Positions 17,884 to 26,242 of a stretch of 64,000 nucleotides of DNA are shown one piece after another; positions within the stretch are counted from its first letter, which is position 1; each line of letters begins with the position of its first letter. The stretch spans positions 1 to 64,000 of the forward strand of contig NZ_BOMH01000017.1 in assembly GCF_016862095.1 (NCBI RefSeq). The letters run 5' to 3'. The DNA is from Actinoplanes cyaneus. Lineage in GTDB: Bacteria > Actinomycetota > Actinomycetes > Mycobacteriales > Micromonosporaceae. Both the position numbers and the translations under genes were made by a program. The notes beneath the pieces are model-generated. The model did not search any database and was not told the DNA's origin. It saw only the letters and a program-made list of their open reading frames with translations.

Positions 17884-18837
17884 ATGGAATTCGGCCTCGG
17901 GCTGCCCATCAGTGACCCCGCCCGGCTCCCGGAGTGGGCCCGGCTCGCGGAGGAGCACCGGTTCGCCACGGTCGCTCTGCTGGACCGGCTGGCCTACGAC
18001 AACCCGGAACCGCTGACCGCTCTCGCCGTGCTTGCCGGTGCCACCACCCGGATCCGGCTCCAGACCGAAGTGCTGCTCGGCCCGCTGCGGTCCACGGCGC
18101 TGCTGGCCAAGCAGGTCGCCACCCTGGACCGGATGTCGGCTGGCCGCTTCGTGCTCGGCATCGGCATCGGCGGCCGGGAGGACGATCATGCGGCGGCCGG
18201 GGTGCCCCTCAACCGGCGGGGGCGGCTCCTCGACACCCAGCTGGCCGACCTGAGGAGCATCTGGCGCGGCGACCCTTACCGGGCCGCGCAGTCGATCGGC
18301 GACGGCGCGAAGCGGGACTGGGGCCTGGGCCCCACGGAGTCGGGCGCGGCTGCCGCGATCGGGCCTCGCCCAGCCGCCGCGATCGGGCCTCGCCCAGCCG
18401 CCGTGATCGGGCCCCGGCCGGTCACGGCGGGCGGGCCGCCGATCCTGATCGGTGGGTTCGCTCCGGAGGCGTTGCGCCGGGTGGCGCAGTTCGCGGACGG
18501 GTTCATCTGCGCGGCGCCGCTGACCTGGGCCGACGGGCTCGTCCGTACCGTCAACGAGCAGTGGGAACAAGCCGGCCGGGCGGGCCGCCCACGGCTCGTC
18601 TGCCAGATCAACACGGCGGTGGGCAGCCCCGGCACGGTCGAGCGCGGCCGCCGGGCGGTCGCCGACTACTACGCCTTCACCGGGCGGCCCGGCTGGGGCG
18701 CGCCGCTGTCCGATCCGGCCCTGATCGCCGAGACGGTCGCGGCCTATCACGAGTTCGGCGCCGACGAGCTGATCTTCTACTGCTACGGCGACGATCCCCG
18801 CCAGGTGGAGCTGCTCGCCGGGATCGTCAGCGGGTGA
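17884..18837 (+). CDS. LLM-class flavin-dependent oxidoreductase
   Basis: A 317-residue luciferase-like monooxygenase (F420 or FMN type). Typical regions are MEFGLGLPIS, VLAGATTRIRLQTEVLLGP and LDRMSAGRFVLGIGIGGRE near the N-terminus, and GGPPILIGGF, the family substrate-pocket strand, in the middle. Residues about 157-180 contain three copies of the octapeptide AAxIGPRP inside a surface loop, encoded by a 24-nt tandem repeat. ATG 17884 has an appropriate ribosome-binding site. The 3' end lies in the first unit of a tandem triplication. Confidence 0.88.
   Translation: MEFGLGLPISDPARLPEWARLAEEHRFATVALLDRLAYDNPEPLTALAVLAGATTRIRLQTEVLLGPLRSTALLAKQVATLDRMSAGRFVLGIGIGGREDDHAAAGVPLNRRGRLLDTQLADLRSIWRGDPYRAAQSIGDGAKRDWGLGPTESGAAAAIGPRPAAAIGPRPAAVIGPRPVTAGGPPILIGGFAPEALRRVAQFADGFICAAPLTWADGLVRTVNEQWEQAGRAGRPRLVCQINTAVGSPGTVERGRRAVADYYAFTGRPGWGAPLSDPALIAETVAAYHEFGADELIFYCYGDDPRQVELLAGIVSG
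18352..18423 (+). repeat. 24-nt in-frame tandem repeat in LLM gene
   Basis: Units 18352-18375 and 18376-18399 are identical (starting GCCGCGATCGGGCCTCG); 18400-18423 is a diverged third unit. Each encodes eight residues (AAxIGPRP). Confidence 0.95.
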
Positions 18838-18990
18838 TCCGCGGGCTGGGCCGGGGCTGACCGCCCACGCGAGCAGGGATCGTCAGCGGCTGATTCGCGG
18901 GGCTGGGCCGGGGCTGACCGCCCACGCGAGCAGCGATCGTCAGCGGGTGATTCGCGGGGTCGGGGCGGGACTGACCGCCCACGCGAGCAG
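18821..18990. repeat. Triplicated 56-57-nt convergent gene-end junction
   Basis: Three units: 18821-18876, 18877-18933 and 18934-18990. Each includes the GATCGTCAGCG end of the LLM gene and CTGACCGCCCACGCGAGCAG, the end of the opposite hydrolase gene. Unit 1 carries the real LLM stop and unit 3 the real hydrolase stop. Confidence 0.93.
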
Positions 18991-19518
18991 CGACGGCCAC
19001 GGCCCGTACCCGGACTCGTGATTGAGGTGGGCGCCGCCCCGGAGCAGGTCGGTGTCGAGGGACAGCGGCGTGCCGTAGTCCCCGGCGGCGCCCTCCGGCA
19101 GGTACGGATCGTCGTCGGCGAAGACCAGCCGGGTGTGACCCGCCGCGGCCGCGACCGACTCCGGCCGCAGCGGCGGGGGCGCGAACGCGGCGATCTCCGG
19201 ATTCGACAGGGTGACCGACACGGACGGCGGCGCGACCAGCAGCACCCGGTCGACCGGCTCGGTGATCACGCCGCGGGCCACCCCGTTGAGCCAGAGCAGG
19301 CAGCCGAGGCTGTGGCAGATCACGGTCCGCGGCTCGTCCAGGCCGTGAACCCGGGTGGCCAGTTCGTCCAGCCACCGGTCCAGGTCGGGCTCGTCGGGGT
19401 CGGGCAGTTGCGGGTAGTCGACCTGGTGACCGAGCTCGGTCAGTTGCCCGGCCAGCCAGTGCTGCCAGTGCGCGGGCGGCCGGCGGTTCTGCCAGCCGTG
19501 CAGGATGAGGTAGCCCAT
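18940..19518 (-). CDS. RBBP9/YdeN-type serine hydrolase
   Basis: A 192-residue small alpha/beta hydrolase. It starts MGYLILHGWQNRRPPAHWQHWL, has the nucleophile elbow CHSLGC, an acidic residue in FADDDPY and a catalytic His in GGAHLNHESGYG, all as in the RBBP9/YdeN family. The substrate is unknown. The last residues (PAPTPRITR) lie in the tandemly repeated junction and may have been altered by the repeat. It is separated from the upstream GNAT gene by only 5 nt, so they are probably co-transcribed. Confidence 0.88.
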   Translation of the reverse strand: MGYLILHGWQNRRPPAHWQHWLAGQLTELGHQVDYPQLPDPDEPDLDRWLDELATRVHGLDEPRTVICHSLGCLLWLNGVARGVITEPVDRVLLVAPPSVSVTLSNPEIAAFAPPPLRPESVAAAAGHTRLVFADDDPYLPEGAAGDYGTPLSLDTDLLRGGAHLNHESGYGPWPSLLAWAVSPAPTPRITR

Positions 19519-19523
19519 GCGGC

Positions 19524-20051
19524 TCAGAGCTCCAGGTACATCACGTGCAGGCCGACCCGCCCGAGCCCGGGATGCTCGAACGCCCGCGGCACGGTGCCGA
19601 TGATCTCGAACCCGAGGCGGCGGTAGACGGTCACGGCGGCCACGTTCGACTCCGCGACGGCGTTGAACTGGATGCCCGCGAACCCCTGCGCCCTCGCCCA
19701 GTCGATCACGAAGCGGCAGAGGGCCGCGCCGACGCCGCGTCCACGGCTGCCGGCCGCGACCATGAAACTCGCGGTGGCGACGTGAGCGCCGGGGCCGCCC
19801 CGGTTCGCGCCCATCTTCGCGGTCCCGGCGATGCGTTCCGGGGAGCCTTCGGTCGCGACCACGGTGAGGCCGGGCGGCTGCTCCACCCAGACGGCGCGGG
19901 CGTCCGTCTCGCTCATCGTGGTGTCGTAGGTGTACGTGTCACCGGCGCGCACCACGTCCCGGACGATCGGCCAGACCTGTTCCCAGTCGGTGCCGGTGAA
20001 CGGCCGGATCACCGCCGAGGGCCGGTCGGCGAGCTCAGGACGGGTCGACAA
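19524..20051 (-). CDS. GNAT-family N-acetyltransferase
   Basis: A 175-residue GCN5-type acetyltransferase. The acetyl-CoA loop is VAAGSRGRGVGAALCRFVIDWA, followed by FNAVAESNVAAVTVYRRLGFEIIGTVPRAF, a phosphinothricin/L-amino-acid acetyltransferase-like C-terminus. TTG 20051 was chosen because GGGAG lies 6 nt upstream; it overlaps the end of pncA by 17 nt. A GTG at 20013 is the alternative. The substrate is unknown. The gene follows pncA and pncB on the same strand. Confidence 0.87.
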   Translation of the reverse strand: MSTRPELADRPSAVIRPFTGTDWEQVWPIVRDVVRAGDTYTYDTTMSETDARAVWVEQPPGLTVVATEGSPERIAGTAKMGANRGGPGAHVATASFMVAAGSRGRGVGAALCRFVIDWARAQGFAGIQFNAVAESNVAAVTVYRRLGFEIIGTVPRAFEHPGLGRVGLHVMYLEL

Positions 20052-20616
20052 CCGGTGCTCCCGTGGTCTCGATCGACGCCGCGCGGAACTGCTCGAGAGC
20101 CGCCTCGGTGGTCGCCCTCGCCACCCCGGCGGTCAGCTCCAGCAGGACCGTCGTCGCGAAACCCTCGGCGGCGGCGTCGAGCGCGGTGGCCCGTACGCAA
20201 TGGTCTGTCGCGATGCCGACGACCTCGACGTCGGTGACCCCCTTGGCCCGCAGCCACCCGGCGAGGGTCTCGCCCGACTCCGTCCGGCCCTCGAAACCGG
20301 AGTAGGCGGCCTGGTGCGCGCCCTTGTGGAAGATCGCCTCGACCCGGTCGGTGATCAGCTCGGGGTGGAAGTCGGCGCCCGAGGAGCCGACCACGCAGTG
20401 CGCCGGCCAGGTGTCGACGAAGTCCGGGTGTTCGCTGAAGTGCGCGCCCGGGTCGATGTGGTAATCCTTCGTCGCGACGACGTGGTCCCAGCGCTCACCG
20501 GCTCGGTCGAGCACCAGCGAGATGCCCTTGGCGACCGCGGCGCCACCGGCGACCGGCAGGGAGCCGCCCTCGCAGAAGTCGTTCTGCACGTCCACGATGA
20601 TCAGCGCGCGTGACAT
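20035..20616 (-). CDS. pncA: Nicotinamidase
   Basis: A 193-residue isochorismatase-fold amidase. The N-terminus ALIIVDVQNDFCEGGSL supplies the catalytic Asp, the metal-binding part is TKDYHIDPGAHFS, and the nucleophilic Cys is in VGIATDHCVRATALDA. It converts nicotinamide to nicotinate in the NAD salvage pathway. The gene lies 9 nt downstream of the nicotinate phosphoribosyltransferase gene, so the two successive salvage steps are encoded together. Confidence 0.94.
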   Translation of the reverse strand: MSRALIIVDVQNDFCEGGSLPVAGGAAVAKGISLVLDRAGERWDHVVATKDYHIDPGAHFSEHPDFVDTWPAHCVVGSSGADFHPELITDRVEAIFHKGAHQAAYSGFEGRTESGETLAGWLRAKGVTDVEVVGIATDHCVRATALDAAAEGFATTVLLELTAGVARATTEAALEQFRAASIETTGAPVVDPS

Positions 20617-20625
20617 GGGTAACCC

Positions 20626-21912
20626 CTAGGCGGTGGGAATGATGACGACGGGGATGGCCGGATCGCCCGCGGAGAGCTTGAGGCCCTCCCACGGGATGGA
20701 GATCAGGCACTGCCGCAGGTGATCGCGGGACTCCTGCAGGGTGGGGCGGGTCTGCGGCTCGCCGCCGACGATGAAGGCGCGCTGCAGCAGGCGGTCGTTG
20801 GTCTGATGGTCGGGCACGCCCTGGGAGACGATGATCTCCTCGGTGGCCGTGCCGGTGGGCTTGTGCCGGCGCACCGCGGTCTTGCGGCCGCCGACTGTCG
20901 CCTTGTTCTCCGAGCGCTTGACGACCGGGCGGCCGGCGACCTCGACCAGCTTGTAGACCAGACCCGCGGTGGGCGCCCCGGAGCCGGTGACGACAGCGGT
21001 GCCGGCACCGTACATGTCGACGGGCTCGGCCGCGAGGGTGGCGATCGAGTACTCGTCCATGTCGCCCGAGACGATGATCTTCGTCTCCGTGGCGCCGAGC
21101 GAGTCGAGCAGCTCCCGGGACTGCTGGGCGAGCACGGACAGGTCGCCGGAGTCGATCCGGACGGCGCGCAGGTCCGGCCCGGCGACCGCGATCGCGTTCC
21201 GGATGCCCTGACTGATGTCGTACGTGTCGACCAGAAGAGTGGTGTTCTTGCCCAGCGCCGCCACCTGCGAGCCGAACGCGGTCGGCTCGTCGTCGTGCAG
21301 CAGGGTGAACGCGTGCGCCGACGTGCCGGTGGTCGGGATCCCGAACTGCCGGCCGGCGGCGAGGTTGGACGTGGACGCGAAGCCGGCCAGGTACGACGCG
21401 CGGGCGGCGGCGACCGCGGCCTGCTCGTGGGTGCGCCGGGAGCCCATCTCGATGATCGGGCGGCCGCGGGCCGCGGTGACCATCCGCGCGGCGGCGGCGG
21501 CGATCGCGGAGTCGTGGTTGAGCACCGACAGGATCAGCGTCTCCAGCACCACGCACTCGGCGAACTTGCCGCTCACGGTGAGGATCGGGGAGCCCGGGAA
21601 GAAGAGCTCACCCTCGGTGTAGCCGTCGATGTCACCGGTGAAGCGATAGTTCGCCAGCCAGTCGGCGGTCGTCTGGTCGACCACGCCCGAGGAGCGCAGG
21701 AAGTCGATCTCGGCCGGGTCGAACCGGAAGCCGGCGATCATGTCGATCAGCCGGTCCGTGCCGGCGACCACGCCGTACCGCCGGCCGGTGGGAAGCCTTC
21801 GGGCGAACACCTCGAAGACGCATGGGCGCTCCGCGGTGCCGTCCCTGAGGGCAGCACTGATCATGGTCAGCTCGTAATGATCGGTCAGCAGAGCCGGCCC
21901 CGAGGTATTCAC
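20626..21912 (-). CDS. pncB: Nicotinate phosphoribosyltransferase
   Basis: A 428-residue enzyme joining nicotinate to PRPP to give nicotinate mononucleotide. Family regions are [10 protein letters not shown] at the N-terminus, [41 protein letters not shown] and [17 protein letters not shown]. It is the first gene of an operon with pncA. A TAGGGT hexamer lies 7 nt upstream of the GTG start. In mycobacteria the equivalent gene (Rv1330c) lies next to clpS, as here. Confidence 0.95.
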   Translation of the reverse strand: MNTSGPALLTDHYELTMISAALRDGTAERPCVFEVFARRLPTGRRYGVVAGTDRLIDMIAGFRFDPAEIDFLRSSGVVDQTTADWLANYRFTGDIDGYTEGELFFPGSPILTVSGKFAECVVLETLILSVLNHDSAIAAAAARMVTAARGRPIIEMGSRRTHEQAAVAAARASYLAGFASTSNLAAGRQFGIPTTGTSAHAFTLLHDDEPTAFGSQVAALGKNTTLLVDTYDISQGIRNAIAVAGPDLRAVRIDSGDLSVLAQQSRELLDSLGATETKIIVSGDMDEYSIATLAAEPVDMYGAGTAVVTGSGAPTAGLVYKLVEVAGRPVVKRSENKATVGGRKTAVRRHKPTGTATEEIIVSQGVPDHQTNDRLLQRAFIVGGEPQTRPTLQESRDHLRQCLISIPWEGLKLSAGDPAIPVVIIPTA

Positions 21913-21919
21913 GGCACCT

Positions 21920-21925
21920 ACCCTA
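21920..21925 (-). promoter_or_regulatory. Candidate -10 hexamer, leaderless pncB
   Basis: Read on the minus strand, TAGGGT is followed by 7 nt and the pncB GTG (21912). Confidence 0.4.
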
Positions 21926-22008
21926 ATGCGTGTCTCCGGACGGCGCCGCGACCTGCGGTTCGGTGCTCCGGTTCACAGATCCGGCGGCAGCGGTGGCACC
22001 ATGGGGGC

Positions 22009-22299
22009 ATGGCGTTGCCTCAGGTTGCTCCCGTCGAGACGCCGGAGATCGAAGAAGTCCCCGCCGAGGACCGGCCTTGGGTGACCATCGTCTGGGACGA
22101 TCCGGTCAATCTCATGTCGTACGTGACGTGGGTCTTCCAGAAGCTCTTCGGCTATAACAAGGACAAGGCCGAGAAGCTGATGATGGACGTGCACACCAAG
22201 GGCAAGGCGGTCGTGTCCAGCGGCGCCCGCGAACGTATGGAGATGGACGCCAACCAACTGCACGGATACGGTCTTTGGGCAACTGTGGACCGAGCCTGA
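22009..22299 (+). CDS. clpS: ATP-dependent Clp protease adaptor ClpS
   Basis: A 96-residue adaptor delivering N-degron substrates to ClpC/ClpA-ClpP. The core begins [20 protein letters not shown], matching the ClpS signature, and includes [15 protein letters not shown]. The acidic N-terminal extension of about 22 residues is typical. The ATG at 22009 was chosen as the last start before this extension; the long upstream open frame is antisense to pncB. Position next to pncB is conserved with mycobacteria. Confidence 0.95.
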   Translation: MALPQVAPVETPEIEEVPAEDRPWVTIVWDDPVNLMSYVTWVFQKLFGYNKDKAEKLMMDVHTKGKAVVSSGARERMEMDANQLHGYGLWATVDRA

Positions 22300-22319
22300 C
22301 AAAGCGGGTGGGGAAGAGC

Positions 22320-22820
22320 ATGTTCCGACGCAGCGGCGGTCAGTGTGTGGCCACGTTCGCACACGATGAGGTGCGTGTCCTGCGGAAAGTGGCCGCCGAG
22401 GTGGTGGGCCTGCTGACCGACGGGATGGACCACACCGATCCGGTGGTGGGCCGTCTCTTCCCGGACATCTACCCGGACCGGCCGGACGACTCGAGCGAGT
22501 TCCGGCTGTACACCGAGGGTGACCTGAAGACCGCCAAGATCGATCAGGCCGGGGCGATCCTCGCGGCGCTGCCCGACGAGGGCGAGGGTGAGGTCCGGCT
22601 GGACGGCGAGGCCGCCGAGGCCTGGTTGCGGGCGATCAACGACGCCCGGCTGGCGATGGGCACCCGCCTCGACATCCAGGCCGACACGGATCTGGCCGAG
22701 GAGCTTGACGACGCGGTGCTGGAGGATCCGGGCTCCAGCCGGGTGTTCCAGCTGTCGGTCTACGCCTATCTGGGCTACCTGCAGGAGTCGCTGCTCAACG
22801 CACTTCCGGAGATCAAGTAG
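22320..22820 (+). CDS. DUF2017-family protein
   Basis: A 166-residue, mostly alpha-helical protein of unknown function found in actinobacteria between clpS and the cysO cluster (Rv1332 position). It starts MFRRSGGQCVATF and contains acidic stretches and a C-terminal VFQLSVYAYLGYLQESLLNAL. ATG 22320 has a GGGGAAG site a few nt upstream and follows clpS by 20 nt, indicating one transcript. Confidence 0.87.
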   Translation: MFRRSGGQCVATFAHDEVRVLRKVAAEVVGLLTDGMDHTDPVVGRLFPDIYPDRPDDSSEFRLYTEGDLKTAKIDQAGAILAALPDEGEGEVRLDGEAAEAWLRAINDARLAMGTRLDIQADTDLAEELDDAVLEDPGSSRVFQLSVYAYLGYLQESLLNALPEIK

Positions 22821-22881
22821 CGCACGGAGTGTGTGCCTCGCCACGCGCGGAGTGGCGAAATACTTCGGTAATGTGAACGCC

Positions 22882-23304
22882 GTGCTGACCATCGACAGTG
22901 CGATCGTGCGTGCGATCGTCGCCCACGCCCGCCGGGACCATCCCGACGAGGCCTGTGGCGTCGTCGCCGGCCCGATCGGCAGTGACGTGCCGGCGCGGCA
23001 CATCCCGATGGACAACGCGGCCCGGTCGATGACGTTCTACGAGTTCGACTCGATGGAGCACCTGCGAGTCTGGCGCGAGATGGACGACAACGACGAGGAG
23101 CCGGTGGTCATCTACCACTCGCACACCGCGACCGAGGCGTACCCGTCGCGCACCGACATCTCCTTCGCCGGTGAGCCGAACGCGCACTATCTGCTCGTCT
23201 CGACCCGTGAGCCCGATTCCGAGGAGATCCGCTCGTTCCGTATTCTGGACGGTGTGGTGACCGAGGAAGAGGTCAACATCGTGGATGCGACGGTGAAGTC
23301 GTGA
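22882..23304 (+). CDS. mec: JAMM metalloprotease, CysO-cysteine peptidase
   Basis: A 140-residue Mov34/JAMM zinc peptidase. The active-site set is Glu23 (in DEACGVV), His79-Ser80-His81, Ser89 and Asp92 (HSHTATEAYPSRTD). The mycobacterial homologue (Rv1334) releases cysteine from the CysO-cysteine adduct made by CysM. Here it may also trim the C-terminal extension of CysO (see findings). GTG 22882 gives a normal N-terminus. A small Cys-containing frame starts on its stop codon (GTGA), and cysO and cysM follow. Confidence 0.92.
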   Translation: MLTIDSAIVRAIVAHARRDHPDEACGVVAGPIGSDVPARHIPMDNAARSMTFYEFDSMEHLRVWREMDDNDEEPVVIYHSHTATEAYPSRTDISFAGEPNAHYLLVSTREPDSEEIRSFRILDGVVTEEEVNIVDATVKS

Positions 23305-23378
23305 AGGTGAGTGCCGTGCAGTCGTACATGTTCGGGCAGAGCCCGGCTTCGGTCTTCTATGAGTGTCCCTGCCTCTAG
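23301..23378 (+). CDS. Possible 25-residue Cys-containing leader peptide
   Basis: GTG overlaps the mec stop as GTGA. The product ends FYECPCL, with two Cys codons (23364-23366 and 23370-23372) just before the stop. A hairpin can form between 23349-23359 and 23376-23389 with the Cys codons in its loop. A cysteine-responsive leader controlling cysO-cysM is possible; mycobacteria are known to use cysteine-rich upstream ORFs for this purpose. The reading is too short to be certain that it is translated. Confidence 0.4.
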   Translation: MKVSAVQSYMFGQSPASVFYECPCL

Positions 23379-23432
23379 AAGCCGACCGACTCCCTGCCCG
23401 ATACTGATCGACTCTCCAGGAGCATGACAATC

Positions 23433-23747
23433 ATGGCCATCGAAGTTCGCGTTCCCACCATCCTGCGCAGCTACACCGGCGGTTCCAAGATCGTGGAGGG
23501 CGCCGGCGACAGCCTCTCCGCCCTGATCGACGACCTGGACGCCAAGCACAACGGCATCAAGGGCCGGCTGATCACCCCCGAGGGTGGCCTGCACCGGTTC
23601 GTCAACATCTACGTCAACGACGAGGACGTGCGGTTCCTCGGCGCGCTCGACGCGAAGCTGAGCGACGGCGACTCGATCACCATTCTCCCGGCCGTCGCGG
23701 GTGGCGCGCTGGGCTTCGCGGCCGCTGCCGCGCTGCTCGGCCGCTGA
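23433..23747 (+). CDS. cysO: Sulfur-carrier protein CysO with C-terminal extension
   Basis: A 104-residue ubiquitin-fold (ThiS/MoaD-like) protein. IPTIL-type VPTILRSYTGG, LHRFVNIYVNDEDVRF and SITILPAVAGG match mycobacterial CysO (Rv1335), which carries a thiocarboxylate on its terminal glycine for cysteine synthesis. In the familiar homologue the chain ends at Gly-Gly. Here Gly90-Gly91 is followed by 13 residues (ALGFAAAAALLGR), so the tail must presumably be removed first. ATG 23433 has AGGAG at 10 nt; the ATG at 23424 is too close to that site. It is followed 40 nt later by cysM. Confidence 0.93.
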   Translation: MAIEVRVPTILRSYTGGSKIVEGAGDSLSALIDDLDAKHNGIKGRLITPEGGLHRFVNIYVNDEDVRFLGALDAKLSDGDSITILPAVAGGALGFAAAAALLGR

Positions 23748-23772
23748 CACTTCAGCACCCACGACGTACTGA

Positions 23773-24753
<981 letters not shown>

Positions 24754-24757
24754 CGGC

Positions 24758-25144
24758 TCAGTTGCTCACGGCCAGCATCAGCGCCCCGAACATCGGGGGC
24801 GCCGCGGCGGCCAGCAGGATCCACGGCAGGGTGCGCTGGTGGACGGCGAGGAACGCGCCGACCGCCAGCCCCACGCTGAACATCGTCAGCATCGCGAGCG
24901 CCGGCAGGTACCACCCGGGCGCCCCGCGGAGAACCGCGACGATCGCGTAGAGACCCACGCCGACACCCATCAGTCCGAGCATCGCGGAATAGCCCGCCAT
25001 CGCCAGCACCCGCCCCGTGCCGGGCGCCGGATCATCTTCGGTGGGAAATCGAAAAACCGCAGGATCTTCGTCCCGCGAGGGTTCGAAGGGCATGATTTCG
25101 GGTATCGCGCTGCGGGAGATGCGGGTCGGCTCGACCGCGGTCAC
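24758..25144 (-). CDS. Small multi-pass membrane protein, unknown function
   Basis: A 128-residue protein when started at GTG 25144 (an upstream start at 25186 would add 14 residues). The first about 45 residues are hydrophilic and acidic; the rest contains three or four hydrophobic segments, including GYSAMLGLMGVGVGLYAIVA and TLPWILLAAAAPPMFGALML. It resembles small actinobacterial membrane proteins of unknown role found beside cysM. It converges with cysM with a 4-nt gap and no visible terminator. Confidence 0.75.
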   Translation of the reverse strand: MTAVEPTRISRSAIPEIMPFEPSRDEDPAVFRFPTEDDPAPGTGRVLAMAGYSAMLGLMGVGVGLYAIVAVLRGAPGWYLPALAMLTMFSVGLAVGAFLAVHQRTLPWILLAAAAPPMFGALMLAVSN

Positions 25145-25431
25145 GTCGCCTCCATCGGATCGGTTTCCATCCCTCACCCAGAGCAACGCAGAGGGCTTAC
25201 CGGACGTGACGGTAAAAATGAGACGACCCAGGTCACAGTGGTTGTGATGTGCGTTGTCGATTTGGCGACAAATCGATCAGTTGTTTACGTCAGGCAGTGG
25301 TCAGCGCGTACGCTTCGCTCCGTGATTGACTGGTCTGACAAGTCCAGCGCGGACCGGTCGGGCGGGGCGTGGACGACCCATCAAAAGGGGACGACCCAGT
25401 GGCCGGCCCAGTGTGAGTCAGAGGGACCCGC
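25145..25431. other. Divergent upstream region with possible small ORF
   Basis: A 287-nt region between the small membrane-protein gene (-) and the MBL gene (+). It contains TACGCT at 25309-25314 and a possible leaderless 39-codon frame from 25322. Nothing else is recognised. Confidence 0.4.
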
Positions 25432-25441
25432 ATGCGACTAA
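25322..25441 (+). CDS. Possible 39-residue small protein upstream of MBL gene
   Basis: GTG at 25322 lies 7 nt after TACGCT (25309-25314), as in a leaderless gene. The frame (starting VIDWSDKSSADRSGG) has high third-position GC and overlaps the MBL start by 10 nt, suggesting possible translational coupling. It has no recognised domain. Confidence 0.25.
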   Translation: MIDWSDKSSADRSGGAWTTHQKGTTQWPAQCESEGPACD

Positions 25442-26178
25442 CCGTTCTCGGTTGTGCCGGCAGTTTCCCCGGCCCCGAGTCGGCTTGTTCGGCCTATCTC
25501 GTGGAAGCCGAGGGATTCCGGCTGCTGATCGACTTCGGCTCGGGATCGCTCTCCGCCCTGCAGCGGTATTCGGACATGCGCGCCGTCGACGCGATCCTGC
25601 TCACCCACCTGCACTGCGATCACATGCTCGACGCGTGCACCTATGTGGTGGTCCGCCGTTACGACCCGGCCGGCCCGCTGGCGCCGCTGCCGGTCTACGC
25701 CCCGCTGGGCGCGGCCGAGCGCATCGCGGCCGCCTACAGCGCCGAGGGTGAGCCGGTCGACGACGTCTACACGTTCTACGGGCTGCAGCCGGGCACGTTC
25801 CCGATCGGCCCGCTGACGGTCACCGTCGATCGGGTCAACCACCCCGTGGAGACGTACGGGGTGCGGGTCGAGCACAACGGGCGGGTCATCGCGTACTCGT
25901 CGGACACCGCGCCCTGCGAGCCGTTGCTGCGCCTCGCCGCGGGCGCCGACCTGTTCCTCTGCGAAGCCAGCTACATGGACGGTGTGGAGAACCCGCCCGA
26001 CCTGCACCTCACCGGTGGCGAGGCGGGCGAGGCGGCCACCAAGGCGGACGTCGCGCGGCTGCTGCTGACTCATCTCGTGCCGGCCTGGGCCAGCGAGGCG
26101 GCTATCGTCGAGGCGGCCGGGGCCGCTTACGCGGGACCGGTCGAAGTCGTCCGCCCGGGTGCCAGATACGATCTCTGA
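25432..26178 (+). CDS. MBL-fold hydrolase, Rv1339-like cAMP phosphodiesterase candidate
   Basis: A 248-residue metallo-beta-lactamase fold protein. The metal motif is LLTHLHCDHMLD; further ligands are in DRVNHPVE, YSSDTAPCE and LLLTHLVP. Synteny with Rv1339, between cysM and rph, is good evidence for the same family; Rv1339 has been described as an atypical cyclic-nucleotide phosphodiesterase. Tandem active-site histidines and the C-terminal helix are present, so it is likely active. Unlike mycobacteria, no rhomboid or murI gene lies between cysM and this gene. Confidence 0.88.
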   Translation: MRLTVLGCAGSFPGPESACSAYLVEAEGFRLLIDFGSGSLSALQRYSDMRAVDAILLTHLHCDHMLDACTYVVVRRYDPAGPLAPLPVYAPLGAAERIAAAYSAEGEPVDDVYTFYGLQPGTFPIGPLTVTVDRVNHPVETYGVRVEHNGRVIAYSSDTAPCEPLLRLAAGADLFLCEASYMDGVENPPDLHLTGGEAGEAATKADVARLLLTHLVPAWASEAAIVEAAGAAYAGPVEVVRPGARYDL

Positions 26179-26242
26179 GCCGGTACGGGGGTGGATCGGC
26201 TAACACCGGTGCACCACGTGTCGTGACCTTGGAGTTGTTTGG

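Noticed and set aside
20719..22008. Long plus-strand open frame antisense to pncB
   Set aside because: Only its last 96 codons (ClpS) are a real protein. The upstream part is an antisense shadow of pncB without conserved motifs.
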